A stretch of 64,000 nt of DNA from contig OY294049.1 in assembly GCA_958510825.1 (NCBI GenBank), forward strand, positions 29,521,415 to 29,585,414, read 5' to 3'. This DNA comes from Brachypterus glaber (Eukaryota; Arthropoda; Insecta; Coleoptera; Kateretidae). Of this stretch, positions 44,164-54,300 are shown piece by piece. The notes below the pieces were generated by a model, which was not told the origin of the DNA, ran no database searches, and saw only the letters and a list, made by a program, of their open reading frames with translations. Position 1 is the stretch's first letter. Each line of letters opens with the position of its first letter. The position numbers were made by a program, and so were the translations under genes.

Positions 44164-45153
44164 TTGGAACACGTTAATAACATTACATGCCTTTCGAACA
44201 CGAAACCTTTGATGGAATACTTGAAGAAGGACAGCTATATGCAGGACATCAACATCAATATATCTAATATACACGGAGCTTTAATTAAGACATTTGCCAA
44301 TGTGATAAAGGATTTATGGTCAGAAGATTCGTCTGAACGGGTAGTAAACACGGTTTCTCTCAAGAGCCAAATCCAGCGTTTCGCCCCCCGTTTTATAGGC
44401 TACATACAACAGGACTCTCAAGAATTTCTGCGGTACCTTTTAGAGGGACTTCACGAGGACGTTAACAGGATCACGGAAAAACCTAAACCTATTTTGACCA
44501 AAATAAATTAACAATTAAATGATAACGAAAAATCTGCAGAATCATTGTCCAGATACCTCCGGATGGACGACTCTTACATTTTGGACCTCTTCGTCGGACA
44601 ACTGAAATCCACCCTCAAATGCACCCATTGCAGCCATTGTTCCGTCACATTTAAACCATTCTGGGACCTTTCTCTCTCTCTTCCACAACACACCGGTCAA
44701 TTAAGTTTATCAGAATGTTTGGAATCCTTCACACGGGAAGAATCGTTAGACTGTGATGAAAGACCTACATGTTCAAAATGCAAAAAGCGCCGAAAATGCA
44801 CAAAATTCTTTACAATTCAAAAATTTCCGATAATCTTAGTAATCCACCTTAAACGCTTCTCGCCGATGTCACAGTTTCAGAGAAAGCTCAGCGTCACTGT
44901 AGACTTCCCTCTAGAAGAATTAGATATGAGCAATTATGCTGCAGAGTCCGTTGCACCCTCCAGATACAACTTATACGCCATTTCAAGTCACAGTGGTACC
45001 ACATATAGCGGACACTACACCGCCTATTGTAAACATCCCTATAGCCATACGTGGCACGAATACGACTCTATAGTATCATCAATTTCACCAAGATCGATCA
45101 TTACAGGGGAAGCCTACATATTATTCTACGAACAAGAAGGTCAAAAATTTTAA
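44164..45153 (+). pseudogene. USP2-like ubiquitin carboxyl-terminal hydrolase, intronless truncated copy
   Basis: Two open segments in one frame (44,164-44,508 and 44,512-45,153), separated only by TAA at 44,509-44,511, cover ~330 codons of a USP catalytic domain. Visible are CLSNTKPL, QQDSQEFLRYLLEGL, DLFVGQLKSTL, the zinc-binding CTHC and CSKC pairs, KFPIILVIHLKRFS, and the His box GTTYSGHYTAYC. The end is EAYILFYEQE. The order and words match the USP2/USP21 group, which removes ubiquitin from proteins. The box around the catalytic cysteine (usually G-N-T-C-F/Y-M-N) is collapsed to HVNNITC by a small deletion, and the usual Asn-Asp near WHEYDS is altered. The absence of introns and the stop indicate an inactive retrocopy. 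No poly(A) tail is clear. Confidence 0.88.
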
Positions 45154-45374
45154 AATAGTGATATTATTTTGTATTTTTTTTTTAACAATTGTTAAAAGTT
45201 AACTTTAAATTTAATATATAATTTTTAGGTATATATTTAATATTTTTAAGGGGCACATATTTACCTAGATAAATTAAACAGGCCCCGCTAAAAACGAATT
45301 TGGCAGTGAAAAAGCCCGCTGAGCCCATAAGTTTTTCTAAAAAATTAAAAAAAGAATACTGGTCAAACTATCTC
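45154..45374. other. Downstream flank of the retrocopy
   Basis: T-rich, then mixed sequence. No gene or clear repeat. Confidence 0.3.
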
Positions 45375-45650
45375 GAGATCTTTCAAGTTCTCTAGCACGT
45401 AAACTATTAAATTTTAGGAGTTGTGCCTGAAGATCTGATCAAAAAGTCCAGAACTATATATGCAAAATTCAGGCAAATCGGACCGAAACGGCAATTTTAA
45501 AAGACCGTGCACAGCGATTTTCAAGATTTTCAGTGCTCTAGCACATAAACTATTGATTTTTGGGAGTGCCCTTTTGATCAGAATGCCGAGAATTATATAT
45601 ATATCCATTCAGCCAAATCTGACTGAAACCACTTTTACATAAGAAGGGAG
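45375..45650. repeat. Two degenerate ~146-bp tandem units
   Basis: CTCTAGCACGTAAACTATT at 45,390 recurs as CTCTAGCACATAAACTATT at 45,536. Matching words before (TTTCAAG) and after (TCAGGCAAATCGGACCGAAAC / TCAGCCAAATCTGACTGAAAC) support duplication. The opposing ORFs here are repeat artefacts. Confidence 0.75.
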
Positions 45651-46061
45651 CAAGATACTTTGGGGACTAGCGATCTTTTTCATTGTCAAATTCGTTGTCA
45701 ACGCCCAAAAATACGTAAGAAAAATATAGTCTGCTTAGTAATTAGTAGTAATAGTACCTAATTAAACTTTTTTTTTGTGTGCAGGTGTTATTTGACACAA
45801 TACATAATTAAGTGTTTTTTTCTTACAAAGAACCGAATAACAATTTTTTAGGCGAATGCGTGAGTTGCGAATGTGAGGCCGTAAGCCATAAGTTTGAAAA
45901 AAAAAGAACATGTTTCGGTCTGCATGTCACAAACTTTATATATTTTATTTGATTATAAACGATTATCAGAAATAATTGGGTAATATAATATATTAGTTTT
46001 GATATACAGCAAATTACCCAGCCACACAAAAAGAAAAAAAAGGTCCAGAATTTCTTAGGAG

Positions 46062-46664
46062 ACCAGTGTATTTCTATGTATTTTGAGGCGCTAAATCCGA
46101 ATTTGAAATCAAAATAGCACCTCATCCGGTTAGTCCTTATTTTCGAGTATATAAATAACGTATTTTTAGGTTATCTCCAAAACTAATCAAATAGGGTGCA
46201 AACCTCAAATTCGGAATCAAAACACATAGAAATACAATGGTCTCCGAAAAAATTCTTGGCATTTTTTTTGTTTCTTTGACCACAGAAAACAAAGGTTATA
46301 TTTCAATTTATTTTGAGGCGCTGATTCCGAATTTGATATCAAAATAGCACCTTTACGTGCTATTTTGAGGCGATGATTCCAAATTTGATGTTCAAGTGTT
46401 ACGTAAGTGTTATGTAACGCAAATTGGTTGTAGAGATTTAATTTTTTTTGGTACTTCTAAAATTTCTACAGCCTTTAATGACGCGGGAACCAGGGTTATG
46501 AATTTTGGTACAATTTGCGTTACGTATTACTTCAACGTTCCCTTATCCGATTATTAGAATATATAAAAGGAACGTTTTTCGAGGATATCTCCAAAACTAA
46601 TCGGATAAGGTGCTTTTTTACCTCAAATTCGGATTCAGCGCCTCAAAGTACATAAGAATGTAAT
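46062..46664. mobile_element. ~600-bp foldback inserted in the left arm of Z
   Basis: TATTTTGAGGCGCTAAATCCG (46,075) is mirrored by CGGATTCAGCGCCTCAAAGTA (~46,630). The module (GCGCTxAxTCCGAATTTG plus AAATAGCACCT) repeats at ~46,085, ~46,310 and ~46,350, and in reverse at 46,195 and 46,600. A degraded MITE H lies inside at 46,390-46,543. Confidence 0.6.
46390..46543. mobile_element. MITE H, degraded copy
   Basis: TTCAAGTGTTACG on the left, GGTACAATTTGCGTTACGTA on the right, then AACGTTCCCTTA. The left end has lost its GGGAACG. Confidence 0.6.
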
Positions 46665-46719
46665 GCACAGTGGTCCCAGAGAAAAAAAAAAGTGACAAAA
46701 TTCAGTTTTTTTTTTGCAA

Positions 46720-47186
46720 CCATAACTTGGCGCCCCCACAGAAAAAAAAAATGGCGTCCACAAACAAAAAAATACCCGCAAGAAAAAAAAGCTTTGTCCC
46801 TGACGGTTTCTACCAAACTTGGCGTCCCTACAGTTTAAAAATTAGCACCCCAAAAAATACCCTCCAGAAAAAAAAAGGTTTGTTCCTAACGGTTTCTACC
46901 AAACTTGGCGCCCCTACAATTAAAATTAAAAAATTGGCGCCCCAAAAAATACCTTCCAGAAAAAATCTTTGTCTCTAACAGTTTCGACCAAACTTGGCGC
47001 CCCTACAATTCTACAATCAATTAAAAAATTGGCGCCCCAAAAAATACCTTCCAGAAAAAAAAGCTTTATCCCTGACAGTTCTACCAAACTTGCCGCCCCT
47101 ACAATTAAGAAACTGGCGCCCCAAAAAAAATACCCTCCAGACAAAAATCTTTGTCCTTGACGGTTTCTACTAAACTTGGCGCCCCT
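46720..47186. repeat. Minisatellite, ~90-bp units (TTGGCGCCCC family), part 1
   Basis: ACTTGGCG(C/T)CCCT recurs at ~46,820, 46,905, 46,995, 47,088 and 47,176 (85-93 bp spacing). Alternate half-units start TTGGCGCCCCAAAAAATACC. A part of the unit reads TTTGTCCCTGACGGTTTCTACC. It continues at 49,076-49,320 after element O. Confidence 0.85.
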
Positions 47187-47535
47187 ACAATTGAGGAGGT
47201 GACTTTCAAAACGCAGTTTTTGACAAATAACACATTTCGAGATATCAACCAAGTATTAATTTAGGAACTATAACAGCTTTTATAGTACCAATGAACATCA
47301 GGTATTATCTATTTTAGAGAGAATAGTTTAATTACATTGGCGAATTAAATCAGTTTCACTAATTATTAAAAAAATTGCATATTAAAAAAATCAAAAACTG
47401 CGTTTTGAAAGTCAACGCATAAAAACTGCGTTTTGATAGACCAGCATTTAAATGAATATGAATATTATTAATAGAATCTCTTGTGTTATTGATTTTTTAA
47501 ATATTTTTTAGTTAAGTATAGATACAAATAGTATA

Positions 47536-47682
47536 AAGGGGCTGTCCATATATTATGTAAAACTTTTTTTTCTGTTTTGCACCTCTCTGTGTAACGCTTT
47601 TTTCATTTAACTCAACACACAACATGACACTAGGGGAGAGGGGTCTCCCTCCAGAGTGTTACGTAACTTATAAATAGACCCA
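47536..47682. mobile_element. Harbinger-like MITE in element O
   Basis: GGGGCTGTCCATATATTATG on the left and CGTAACTTATAAATAGACCC on the right are approximate inverses. The ~145 bp has ACGTAAC-type words like MITE H but is a separate family. Confidence 0.55.
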
Positions 47683-47699
47683 TATTGTAAATTGTACAT

Positions 47700-48010
47700 A
47701 CATTCTCAATGTATGAGGCTATTTTGCTTTCCCATTTTAAAATTTTTTAAAATTTCGGAAAGCCTTGTATTCGTTTGGACTTTAAAAAAAAAAAAATTGC
47801 GTATTTTTGCGTTTTATGCCGATTTAAATTCATTTCAAGCAAAGAAAAAAAAATTTCGGTCGTTCGGTCGGTCGATCGGTCTGTCTGGGAAATCTTGTGG
47901 GCACGATTACTTAAGAACGCTTTAAGCTAGAGACTTGAAATTCGGCATACAGGTATGTTACCAAAAGTTCTCGCTCGGGATTGTTTTTGGTGAACATTGG
48001 GGTGCGGCAA
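47700..48010 (-). repeat. Repeat P, minus copy, inside element O
   Basis: Reverse complement of 41,500-41,840, with all landmark blocks in order: GCTTTCCCATTTT, GCGTTTTATGCCGATTTAAA, CGGTCGGTCGATCGG, AGAACGCTTTAAGCTAGAGAC and GGGATTGTTTTTGG. Confidence 0.75.
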
Positions 48011-48165
48011 GGGGGGCAAATTGAGAAAAATATGATTGGAACTTTTTTAACGCTCTATAATTTAATGTAATTTTATTTTTGTCCAACTAACTACAAAAAA
48101 GATATGTGGAAAAAAACGTGTTTTAGGGGACTTTTAGGGGCCAATATTTTCCTGTGTGCCTCTTA

Positions 48166-48303
48166 GGCTGGGTTTATCAAAGTGCAGCTAAATTTAGCTG
48201 ACATGTAATAACCATAGCAACTCCAACCAAAATCCAGAATTTGCTTTTAACTAAAACATTATCTTTTAGATAAAGTTTTAACTGTACACTGATAAACTGT
48301 GCC
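48166..48303. mobile_element. Harbinger-like MITE, 138 bp, TTA-flanked
   Basis: GGCTGGGTTTATCAAAGTGC on the left and GTACACTGATAAACTGTGCC on the right are approximate inverses. TTA lies at 48,163-48,165 and 48,304-48,306. Located inside element O. Confidence 0.7.
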
Positions 48304-49075
48304 TTAGAGTGGTAGACTTTATTCCATAGTGTTTCTTCACCCAAAAACCATAATACTACAAATTTTAAACGTTTTGGTGAGCTTAGTCCCTTAAAAACTG
48401 GGGCGTATATAAATAAGAGGGGGCGTATAGGGGTTTCGTAAACTCCAATCAGATTAGACTGAAATTTTGCATAAATCATCCTTAGATATATTTAAGATAT
48501 TTTGAAAGATATTAAGCCGATATATAAAAGGGTGTTCAAATGGCAGCCAGTCCTAAAATGTTTTAACAACGAGTGAGTTACGACTTTAAATGCGTTATAT
48601 CTTCCAACCAATAGAAATTAAGGGAAAAAATATTAAGCAATTTTATTGCATTTTTTGTGATCTTTCATTTTCTGTGCAGTTTTTGTTTCTAGTAGGTTGC
48701 AATCAAAAGTTATAGGGTGTTTTAAGGGCCGTTTAAGGGTCTTCCGAAACTCGAAAATCGATAGACTTTTATTGAATTTCCCATCCCAAAATCTATAGGA
48801 ATACATACTTTTTTTTTGACTGAGGAATTTTGTCGCAGTTGAAACCTATATTGACTGTAGTATAATTAAAAACTGCGTTTTGAAAGTCAAGCTTTGGTTC
48901 AAAAACTGCGTTTTGTTTTTCCACGTGGTTTTCTAACTAAATTTTTAATATGAAATAACAAATTTTTTAATTTTTTTCTTGGATCAATAGATCGAATATG
49001 CATTAACAGTGTAAACATCATAATTATCTCAATTTTTCAAAAAATGTCAAAAACTGCGTTTTGAAAGTCACCTCC

Positions 49076-49330
49076 ACAATTAAGAAATTGGCGCCCCAAA
49101 AAATATTATAAATTTACCCTCCAGAAAAAACCTTGTCCCTGAAGGTTTCTACCAAACTTGGCGCCTCTTGTCCTTGACGGTTTCTACTAAACTTGTCGTC
49201 CCTACAATTAAGAAATTGGCGCCCCAAAAAAAATTACAATTTTACCCTCCAGAAAAAAGCTTTGTTCCTGACGGTTTTTACCAAACTTGGCGCCCCTACA
49301 ATTAATACCCCTAACAGAAATTTTGATGAC
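49076..49330. repeat. Minisatellite (TTGGCGCCCC family), part 2
   Basis: Continuation of the 46,720-47,186 array after element O, with two to three degenerate units (TTGGCGCCCCAAAAAA at ~49,088 and ~49,217). It ends in a CCCCTAACAGAAATTTTGATG unit that is also used at ~54,950-55,110. Confidence 0.8.
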
Positions 49331-49667
49331 TAGAAAAAAAAAGGTCCTCACCACAAAAATTTGCCGAATGACTTTCAAAGATTTTCCGACTGGAAAAACT
49401 TTGGGGGGGTGTCAAACCGCCTCCCCCCCCCAATAGCCCCATTATGTCGGGCCTTGCATAGGGCCATATTTTGCACAGCTGAATACGAAAAAATAGTGAA
49501 AAATCTGAAAAAAATTATTTGCGACATTAGAGTGGTTCAAATTTGTTGAAAAATATCCGATTTTGCTAAAATTTGGTATAGAAGTTTCTTTTGGTAATGT
49601 TAATGCGAACCAATACTCGAAAACTCAAAATTCAAAATGGCGGAATAAATATGGCCGATTTATTTTA

Positions 49668-50321
49668 TAAAATTTTAACATTACTGATTGTGCAATATGT
49701 CACATTTATGCTCATAACTTTTAAACCGTAAAAGATCGCAGACTGGGATTTTTAGGGGAGCTTTGGAAAACTATAGGCTAAGTTATTTATTAATTTCACA
49801 ATGTCCGGTTTCGCCGGACGATATGAAAATTTGCACCCAAGTGAAATTTTTGGTTATTTTTCGTGAATTCCTTTGATCCGAATAGCTAAAAAGGAAAAAC
49901 ATATTTTTTAACAATTCCTTTTTTAAATGATTCTTTAAACATCATTCTTTAATACTCATATAAATTTATCATCAATAATTTAGTTAAATATTTTTTAAAG
50001 GCAATTTAAAGTCAGAAAAAATTAAAAGGACCAAATTTGTCAAAAAGAAAAAAAAATGTAAAATTTTTTATTAATGCCTATATTAATTTTTTTTTTGGTG
50101 CAACATATTATATTTGATTATTTTTAAGAAATTTTACCCAATAAAACAATATAACCTTAAAATTGACTAAAATTCTTACCACTTCCGGGACAACCTGAAG
50201 TCCTGAATGGGTTATACTATACCAAAATACGTCTTTTATAAAACTAAAGAAATTACCCAAATTTCATTTAAAACGATTCACAGTTGTAGAAGATATTGAA
50301 TTTTGACCGCTAATGACTACT
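49668..50321. mobile_element. Solo arm of element D
   Basis: Collinear with 25,193-25,847 throughout, from TAAAATTTTAACATTACTG to TTGACCGCTAATGACTAC. It includes the empty E target (GGTTTCGCCGGACGATATG). The opposite arm is absent. The outer end is followed by GTGGGGGGG and part of MITE H. Confidence 0.85.
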
Positions 50322-50326
50322 GTGGG

Positions 50327-50384
50327 GGGGGGTCCAAAATGATCAAATTTCCATTACGTAATACTTGAACGTTCCCTAATAGAA
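50327..50384. mobile_element. MITE H, half copy
   Basis: Reverse complement of the left half of the complete MITE at 34,561: GGGGGGTCCAAAATGATCAA then CGTAATACTTGAACGTTCCC. Confidence 0.75.
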
Positions 50385-51055
50385 TGGGCGCGATCTGTCT
50401 TTTTTTTTGTTTGTGCCATATTTTCTTTAATTCTGGCAAAATTTAAAAAATAAATCGGCCTTATTTATTCCGTCATTTTGAATGTTGAGTTTTTGAGTAT
50501 TGCATTAATATTACTAAAAGAAGCCTTTATACCAAATTTCAGCTAAACCAGCCGGTTTTCAAAAAGTTTGAACCACCCTAATGTCAAAAAATTTTTTTCA
50601 GATTTTTCACTATTTTTTTTTTTCGTTATCAAAATATGGCCATATACAAAAAAAAAAGAATTTCGTCCCTATTTTTTTTCTCTGGGACCACTGCGCAATG
50701 GTATCCTAAAAAATTCCGGACCTTTATTTTTTTGTGTGGCTGTGTTATTATCATACCCCGGGCATTTGAAAGCTATAACACAGTGATCCTCAAGCGAAAA
50801 TAACCAAAATTTACAGTTCCAATGCTAATAAAAAGAGCCAAAAATGAAAAACTTCCGTCGAGATTTTTCTTTATGACGAAAAACGTTTTTTTTTTGCGTA
50901 GAACTAGAGCATTTTGGGAAAATACACCATTTTTCAAAATTATAAAATTGCCTTATAGGGGTTTTTGAGGTTGCTGAAATTGAATCTGATAATAATTTTT
51001 TTCTAACTCTACCCCCACGGGGGTGGAAAGTAAATTTAATAATAATTTATTTTTA

Positions 51056-51447
51056 TTGATTGATTGATTGATTGAGGAAGAGAGACAAGATGAGGGTTCG
51101 TACCTCTAACACTGCGGCCTCTGCGAGCCTATTTTGTTCTTGGGTCTCTTTCTAGTCAAACATCTTCGTTTTCTTTATCAGGCTTACTAGGCTGTTTACT
51201 AGATTTGCGTTGGAGAACATGGCTTCTGGGTTACCATTCTCAGGTTACCGGCGTCTCCACCGATGTAGAGCCATACAGTCAAGAGGAACATGAGAGGCTG
51301 TTTCCTCCTCCTCATTACACAACCTGCATATTGGCTCGTCCCTAAACACACGGATGGTATGCATGTGCATATCAGGTGGCAGTGACCAGTTATTAGCCCT
51401 ATAACCTTTCTGAGGTGGTCCCTACTAAGATGTAGTAGGGACCACAT
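51056..51447 (-). pseudogene. LINE 4: 3' fragment of an RNase H-bearing LINE
   Basis: On the minus strand LLHLSRDHLRKVIGLITGHCHL is the characteristic region downstream of the RNase H domain in I/R1/Jockey-type elements. A Cys-rich segment normally follows; here it is frameshifted after ~35 codons. The 3' tail is a TCAA repeat (51,056-51,078), marking this as the terminal piece of a strongly 5'-truncated insertion. LINE 1-3 of this window show no such region, so it is a separate lineage. Confidence 0.7.
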
Positions 51448-51504
51448 CCTGAGTAGTTTTCGTGAAAATTGTTATATGGGGTTTTTAAGGTTGCTGAAAA
51501 TAAA

Positions 51505-52905
51505 TCTGATAATAAATTAAAGGCATTGTTTATTCTTTATAATCAGTCTTTAGAAGAAGGAAAATTTTCTGAAATCTGGAAAAGTTTTTATGTAACACCT
51601 GTATTTAAAAGTGGTGATAGGAATAATATTAAAAAATATAGACCAGTTTCTAAAATCTTTGAAAAGTTAGTAAGCAAACGTTTTGAGTATAACTTTCAAA
51701 AGTATTTTAATTAATGAACAGCATGGTTTCCGTAAAGGAAGGTCTACTGTCACTAATTTATTGTGTTTTCATATGGATGTTGGTTGATCAAGGGTTGCAG
51801 CTGTATGTGGTCTACACAGACTTCTTGGAGGCTTTTGATACTGTTCCACATAATTTACTTTTGGATAAGATGTTCTCCTTGGGTTTAAATGGTAAGATGC
51901 ACGAGTTGCTTTCCGATTATCTACGGAGAAGATTTCAAGTTGTTAAAGTTCATAATGCTCTGTCTTATACCTTTCCAGTAACTTCTGGAGTGCCCCAGGG
52001 AGGGCATCTATCTACAACCTTGTTTAATTGTTTTATAAATGATATTAAATCATTTTTAGGATTATTATTTTTCCTTTTATTCACTGATTATTTAAGCTTT
52101 ATTTTATCTAGGAATTTACTGGACTGTCTGAAGCTTCAAGAGGCCCTTGATAGACTGCATGCATGGTGCATTGCAAATGGAATGACTCTTAACACTGATA
52201 AGTGTAAATCTATTCAATTTTCCCGTGGTCATTCCCCAATATTTTTTTCGTATAATATTAAAGAAGTTATTCTTGAAAACGTTTCGCAATTTAAAGATTT
52301 AGGTGTTACATATGATAATGTGATGAACTTTGATAAGCATGTTGAACTACAAGTGAATAAGTCACTAAAGTTATTAGGATTTCTAAAAAGAAACCTTTGG
52401 GCATTTTCTAATTTGAGTTGTATAAAAACATTATATTATTCTTTAGTAAGATCATATCTTGAATTTTCGTCAGTAATCTGGTCTCCATATTATAAAAATC
52501 AAAAATTTAGAATTGAAAAAGTACAGAATTTTTTTTTGAGATTTTTAAATTGGGTTGCCTAGTTTGGGTACCGACGCTTCTCGAATATATTTTTAAATTA
52601 CGTCTCTTAAAAAAAGAAGAACTTACTTAGATTTTTTATATAAGTTGGTTAACGGACATGTTGATTGCCCAGATGCGTTATTTCTTTTAAACTTTTTGGT
52701 TCCGAATAAAATATCTAGAGGTAGTAGTAGAGCTCATACTTTTTATGTGAATTTGTGTAGGACAAATTACATAACGAACGCACCGATTAATAGATTATGT
52801 AAAATTGCAAATGATTTTAACTTGGATTTTTTGGTAACTTTAACAAGATACAAAACTCAGGTTAAGAGACAAATCTATTTCCACCCCCTGAGAGGCAGGG
52901 GGTAG
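51505..52905 (+). pseudogene. LINE 3: decayed reverse transcriptase fragment
   Basis: Reading on the plus strand across several frames: SLEEGKFSEIWKSFYVTPVF, then KIFEKLVSKRF, HGFRKGRST (51,722), FLEAFDTVPHNLLL, SGVPQG (51,986) and FTDYLSF where YADD is expected. A C-terminus follows with LGFLKRNLWAF and YLEFSSVIWSPYYKN, close in style to LINE 1. The remaining tail is at 52,645-52,905. Frameshifts lie near 51,705 and 51,780 and stops at ~52,560 and after. The catalytic Asp-Asp is lost. No endonuclease remains. It is inserted in satellite S of foldback R. Confidence 0.8.
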
Positions 52906-53143
52906 TTTTCTTGAAAATTGATATATTGGGGTTTTTAAGGTGGCTAAAACTGAATCCTAAAATATTTGTTTTTCTAAATCCACCCCCTTATATTATGTTT
53001 TTGAAGTTGCCGAAAGTGAAATGATAATAAAAAAAAATTTACTACACCCCTGAGCCACGGGGGGTAGTTTTCGTGAAAATTGCTATATTGGGGTTTTTGA
53101 GGTTGCTTAAAGTAAATCTGATACGAAAAAAATCCATTTCACG
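52906..53143. repeat. Satellite S, plus-oriented units
   Basis: GGGGTTTTTAAGG or TTTTTGAGGTTGCT units at ~52,930, ~52,990 and ~53,091, alternating with CCACGGGGGGTAGTTTTCGTG. Confidence 0.75.
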
Positions 53144-53444
53144 CGCGGAGTTGAAAAATGGAAAAGCTTTTTTACTGGGCAGTGTATTTTTTATATTTTC
53201 AGAGGCATAACTTTTTTATTTATTAGCCGATTTAAAAACTTTAAAAAGAAAATTGGAGTCTGTAAAATGACAAATAATTTTCTTTTATAACGTTTTTTTT
53301 CAAAATGTACTGTTAGACTGTCAAAATATAAAAAAATTAAATAGTTTTTTTCTGACCTATTTCTATGTTTGTGACGACAACTGTTTTATTAACCGATTTT
53401 AAAAATCAAAACACTGCCCAGTAAAAAAGCTTTTCAATTTTTCA
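53144..53444. repeat. ~300-bp palindromic core of foldback R
   Basis: GAAAAGCTTTTTTACTGGGC (53,160) mirrors GCCCAGTAAAAAAGCTTTTC (ending ~53,436). The inner AGCCGATTT / ACCGATTTT words also pair weakly. Confidence 0.7.
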
Positions 53445-54085
53445 CCTCCCCACCTAAAATGCATATTTTATTATCATATTTACTTTTAGCAACCTCGAAA
53501 ACCCCAATATAAAGCAATTTTCATGAAAAATACCCCCGTCCCTCAGGGGGTGGTGATAGATTTTTTTATTATCAGATTTATTTTCAGCCACCTTAAAAAC
53601 CCCAATATACCAATTTTTACGAAAACTTCCCCCCGGCCTCAGGGGGTGGAGTTAGAATTTTGTTATTATTAAATTCACTTTCATCAACCTCAAAATCCCC
53701 AATATTCCAATTCCTCAGGATTGGATTTAAAAAAAAAATAAGATTAAGCCACCTCAAAAACCCCAATATATCAATTTTTAAGAAAACTACCCCCGTGCCT
53801 CAGGGGTGGAGTTAGAATTTTTTTTATTATTAAATTCACTTTCAGCAACCTCAAAACCCCCAATATACCATTTTTCACAAAAACAACCCCCAACCCTCAG
53901 GGAGTGGTTAGAAAAAATTGATTATTAGATTTAGTTGTGTCATCCCCAAAAAACCTTTTATACCATTTTTGACGAAAATATTGAAAATATTTAAAAATAT
54001 TTACCACTTCACCCCCGTGGGGGTGGAATTAGAAAAATTCTATTATCAAATTCAATTTCAGCAGCCTCAAAAACCAATTTTCTAA
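53445..54085. repeat. Satellite S, minus-oriented units
   Basis: CAGCAACCTCAAAAACCCC-like words at ~53,488, 53,586, 53,682, 53,748, 53,844, 53,935 and 54,059, spaced mostly 91-98 bp. They alternate with GAAAACTACCCCC and CCTCAGGGGGTGG. Same family as 41,040-41,500. Confidence 0.8.
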
Positions 54086-54300
54086 TTTTGTAAAAAATGG
54101 TGTATTTTCCCAAAATGCTCTAGTTCTACGACAAAAAAAATCACGTTTTTCGTCATAAAAAAAATTCTTGAAATATGTTTTTCATTTTTGGCTCTTTTTA
54201 GTCAATGCGATTTATTATAATTCGTTAATGGAACGGTAAATTTCTGGTTATTTTCGTTTGAGGGTCACTGTGTTATATCTTCCAAATACCGGGGTATGGT

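Larger units (their letters stand above)
47195..49075. mobile_element. Element O: 1.9 kb, 8-bp target duplication, subterminal iterons
   Basis: Ends GGAGGTGACTTTCAAAACGC and GCGTTTTGAAAGTCACCTCC are perfect inverses continuing through AGTTTTTGACA. Flanks are ACAATTGA (47,187-47,194) and ACAATTAA (49,076-49,083), 7 of 8 identical. The surrounding minisatellite reads straight across without O. AAAACTGCGTTTTGAAAGTC-like words recur inside both ends: at ~47,395 and ~47,425 on the left, ~48,868, ~48,899 and ~49,048 on the right. The 8-bp duplication fits hAT (or P). No transposase ORF; the interior carries repeat P and two MITEs. Confidence 0.8.
49455..50645. mobile_element. Foldback Q, split by a solo D arm and half a MITE H
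   Basis: Left arm 49,455-49,667 (ATAGTGAAAAATCTGAAAAA, GGTGGTTCAAAT-type words, AAAATGGCGGAATAAATA) mirrors 50,390-50,645. The inner ends GCCGATTTATTTTA and TAAATAAATCGGC are now separated by 49,668-50,384. Confidence 0.65.
46006..50760. mobile_element. Outer foldback Z with several nested elements
   Basis: AGCCACACAAAAAGAAAAAAAAGGTCC (46,015) with ACAGTGGTCCCAGAGAAAA (46,668) together mirror 50,660-50,745 (CTCTGGGACCACTGCGCA ... GGACCTTTATTTTTTTGTGTGGCT). The left arm is interrupted by the foldback at 46,062-46,664. Between the arms lie minisatellite units, element O, foldback Q, a solo D arm and half of a MITE H. Confidence 0.55.
50760..54300. mobile_element. Foldback R, 3.5 kb, satellite S in both arms, LINE relics in the left
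   Basis: Outer arms 50,760-50,995 (ACACAGTGATCCTCAAGCGAAA, AGAACTAGAGCATTTTGGGAAA) mirror 54,045-54,300. Inside each arm satellite S units run in opposite orientation. The centre is a ~300-bp palindrome (53,144-53,444). LINE 4 (51,056-51,447) and LINE 3 (51,505-52,905) interrupt the left arm. Confidence 0.65.

Noticed and set aside
46670..47252. Overlapping 102-, 108- and 63-codon ORFs
   Set aside because: They are the TTGGCGCCCC minisatellite read in three frames on both strands. Their repeats follow the DNA unit and there is no start or domain.
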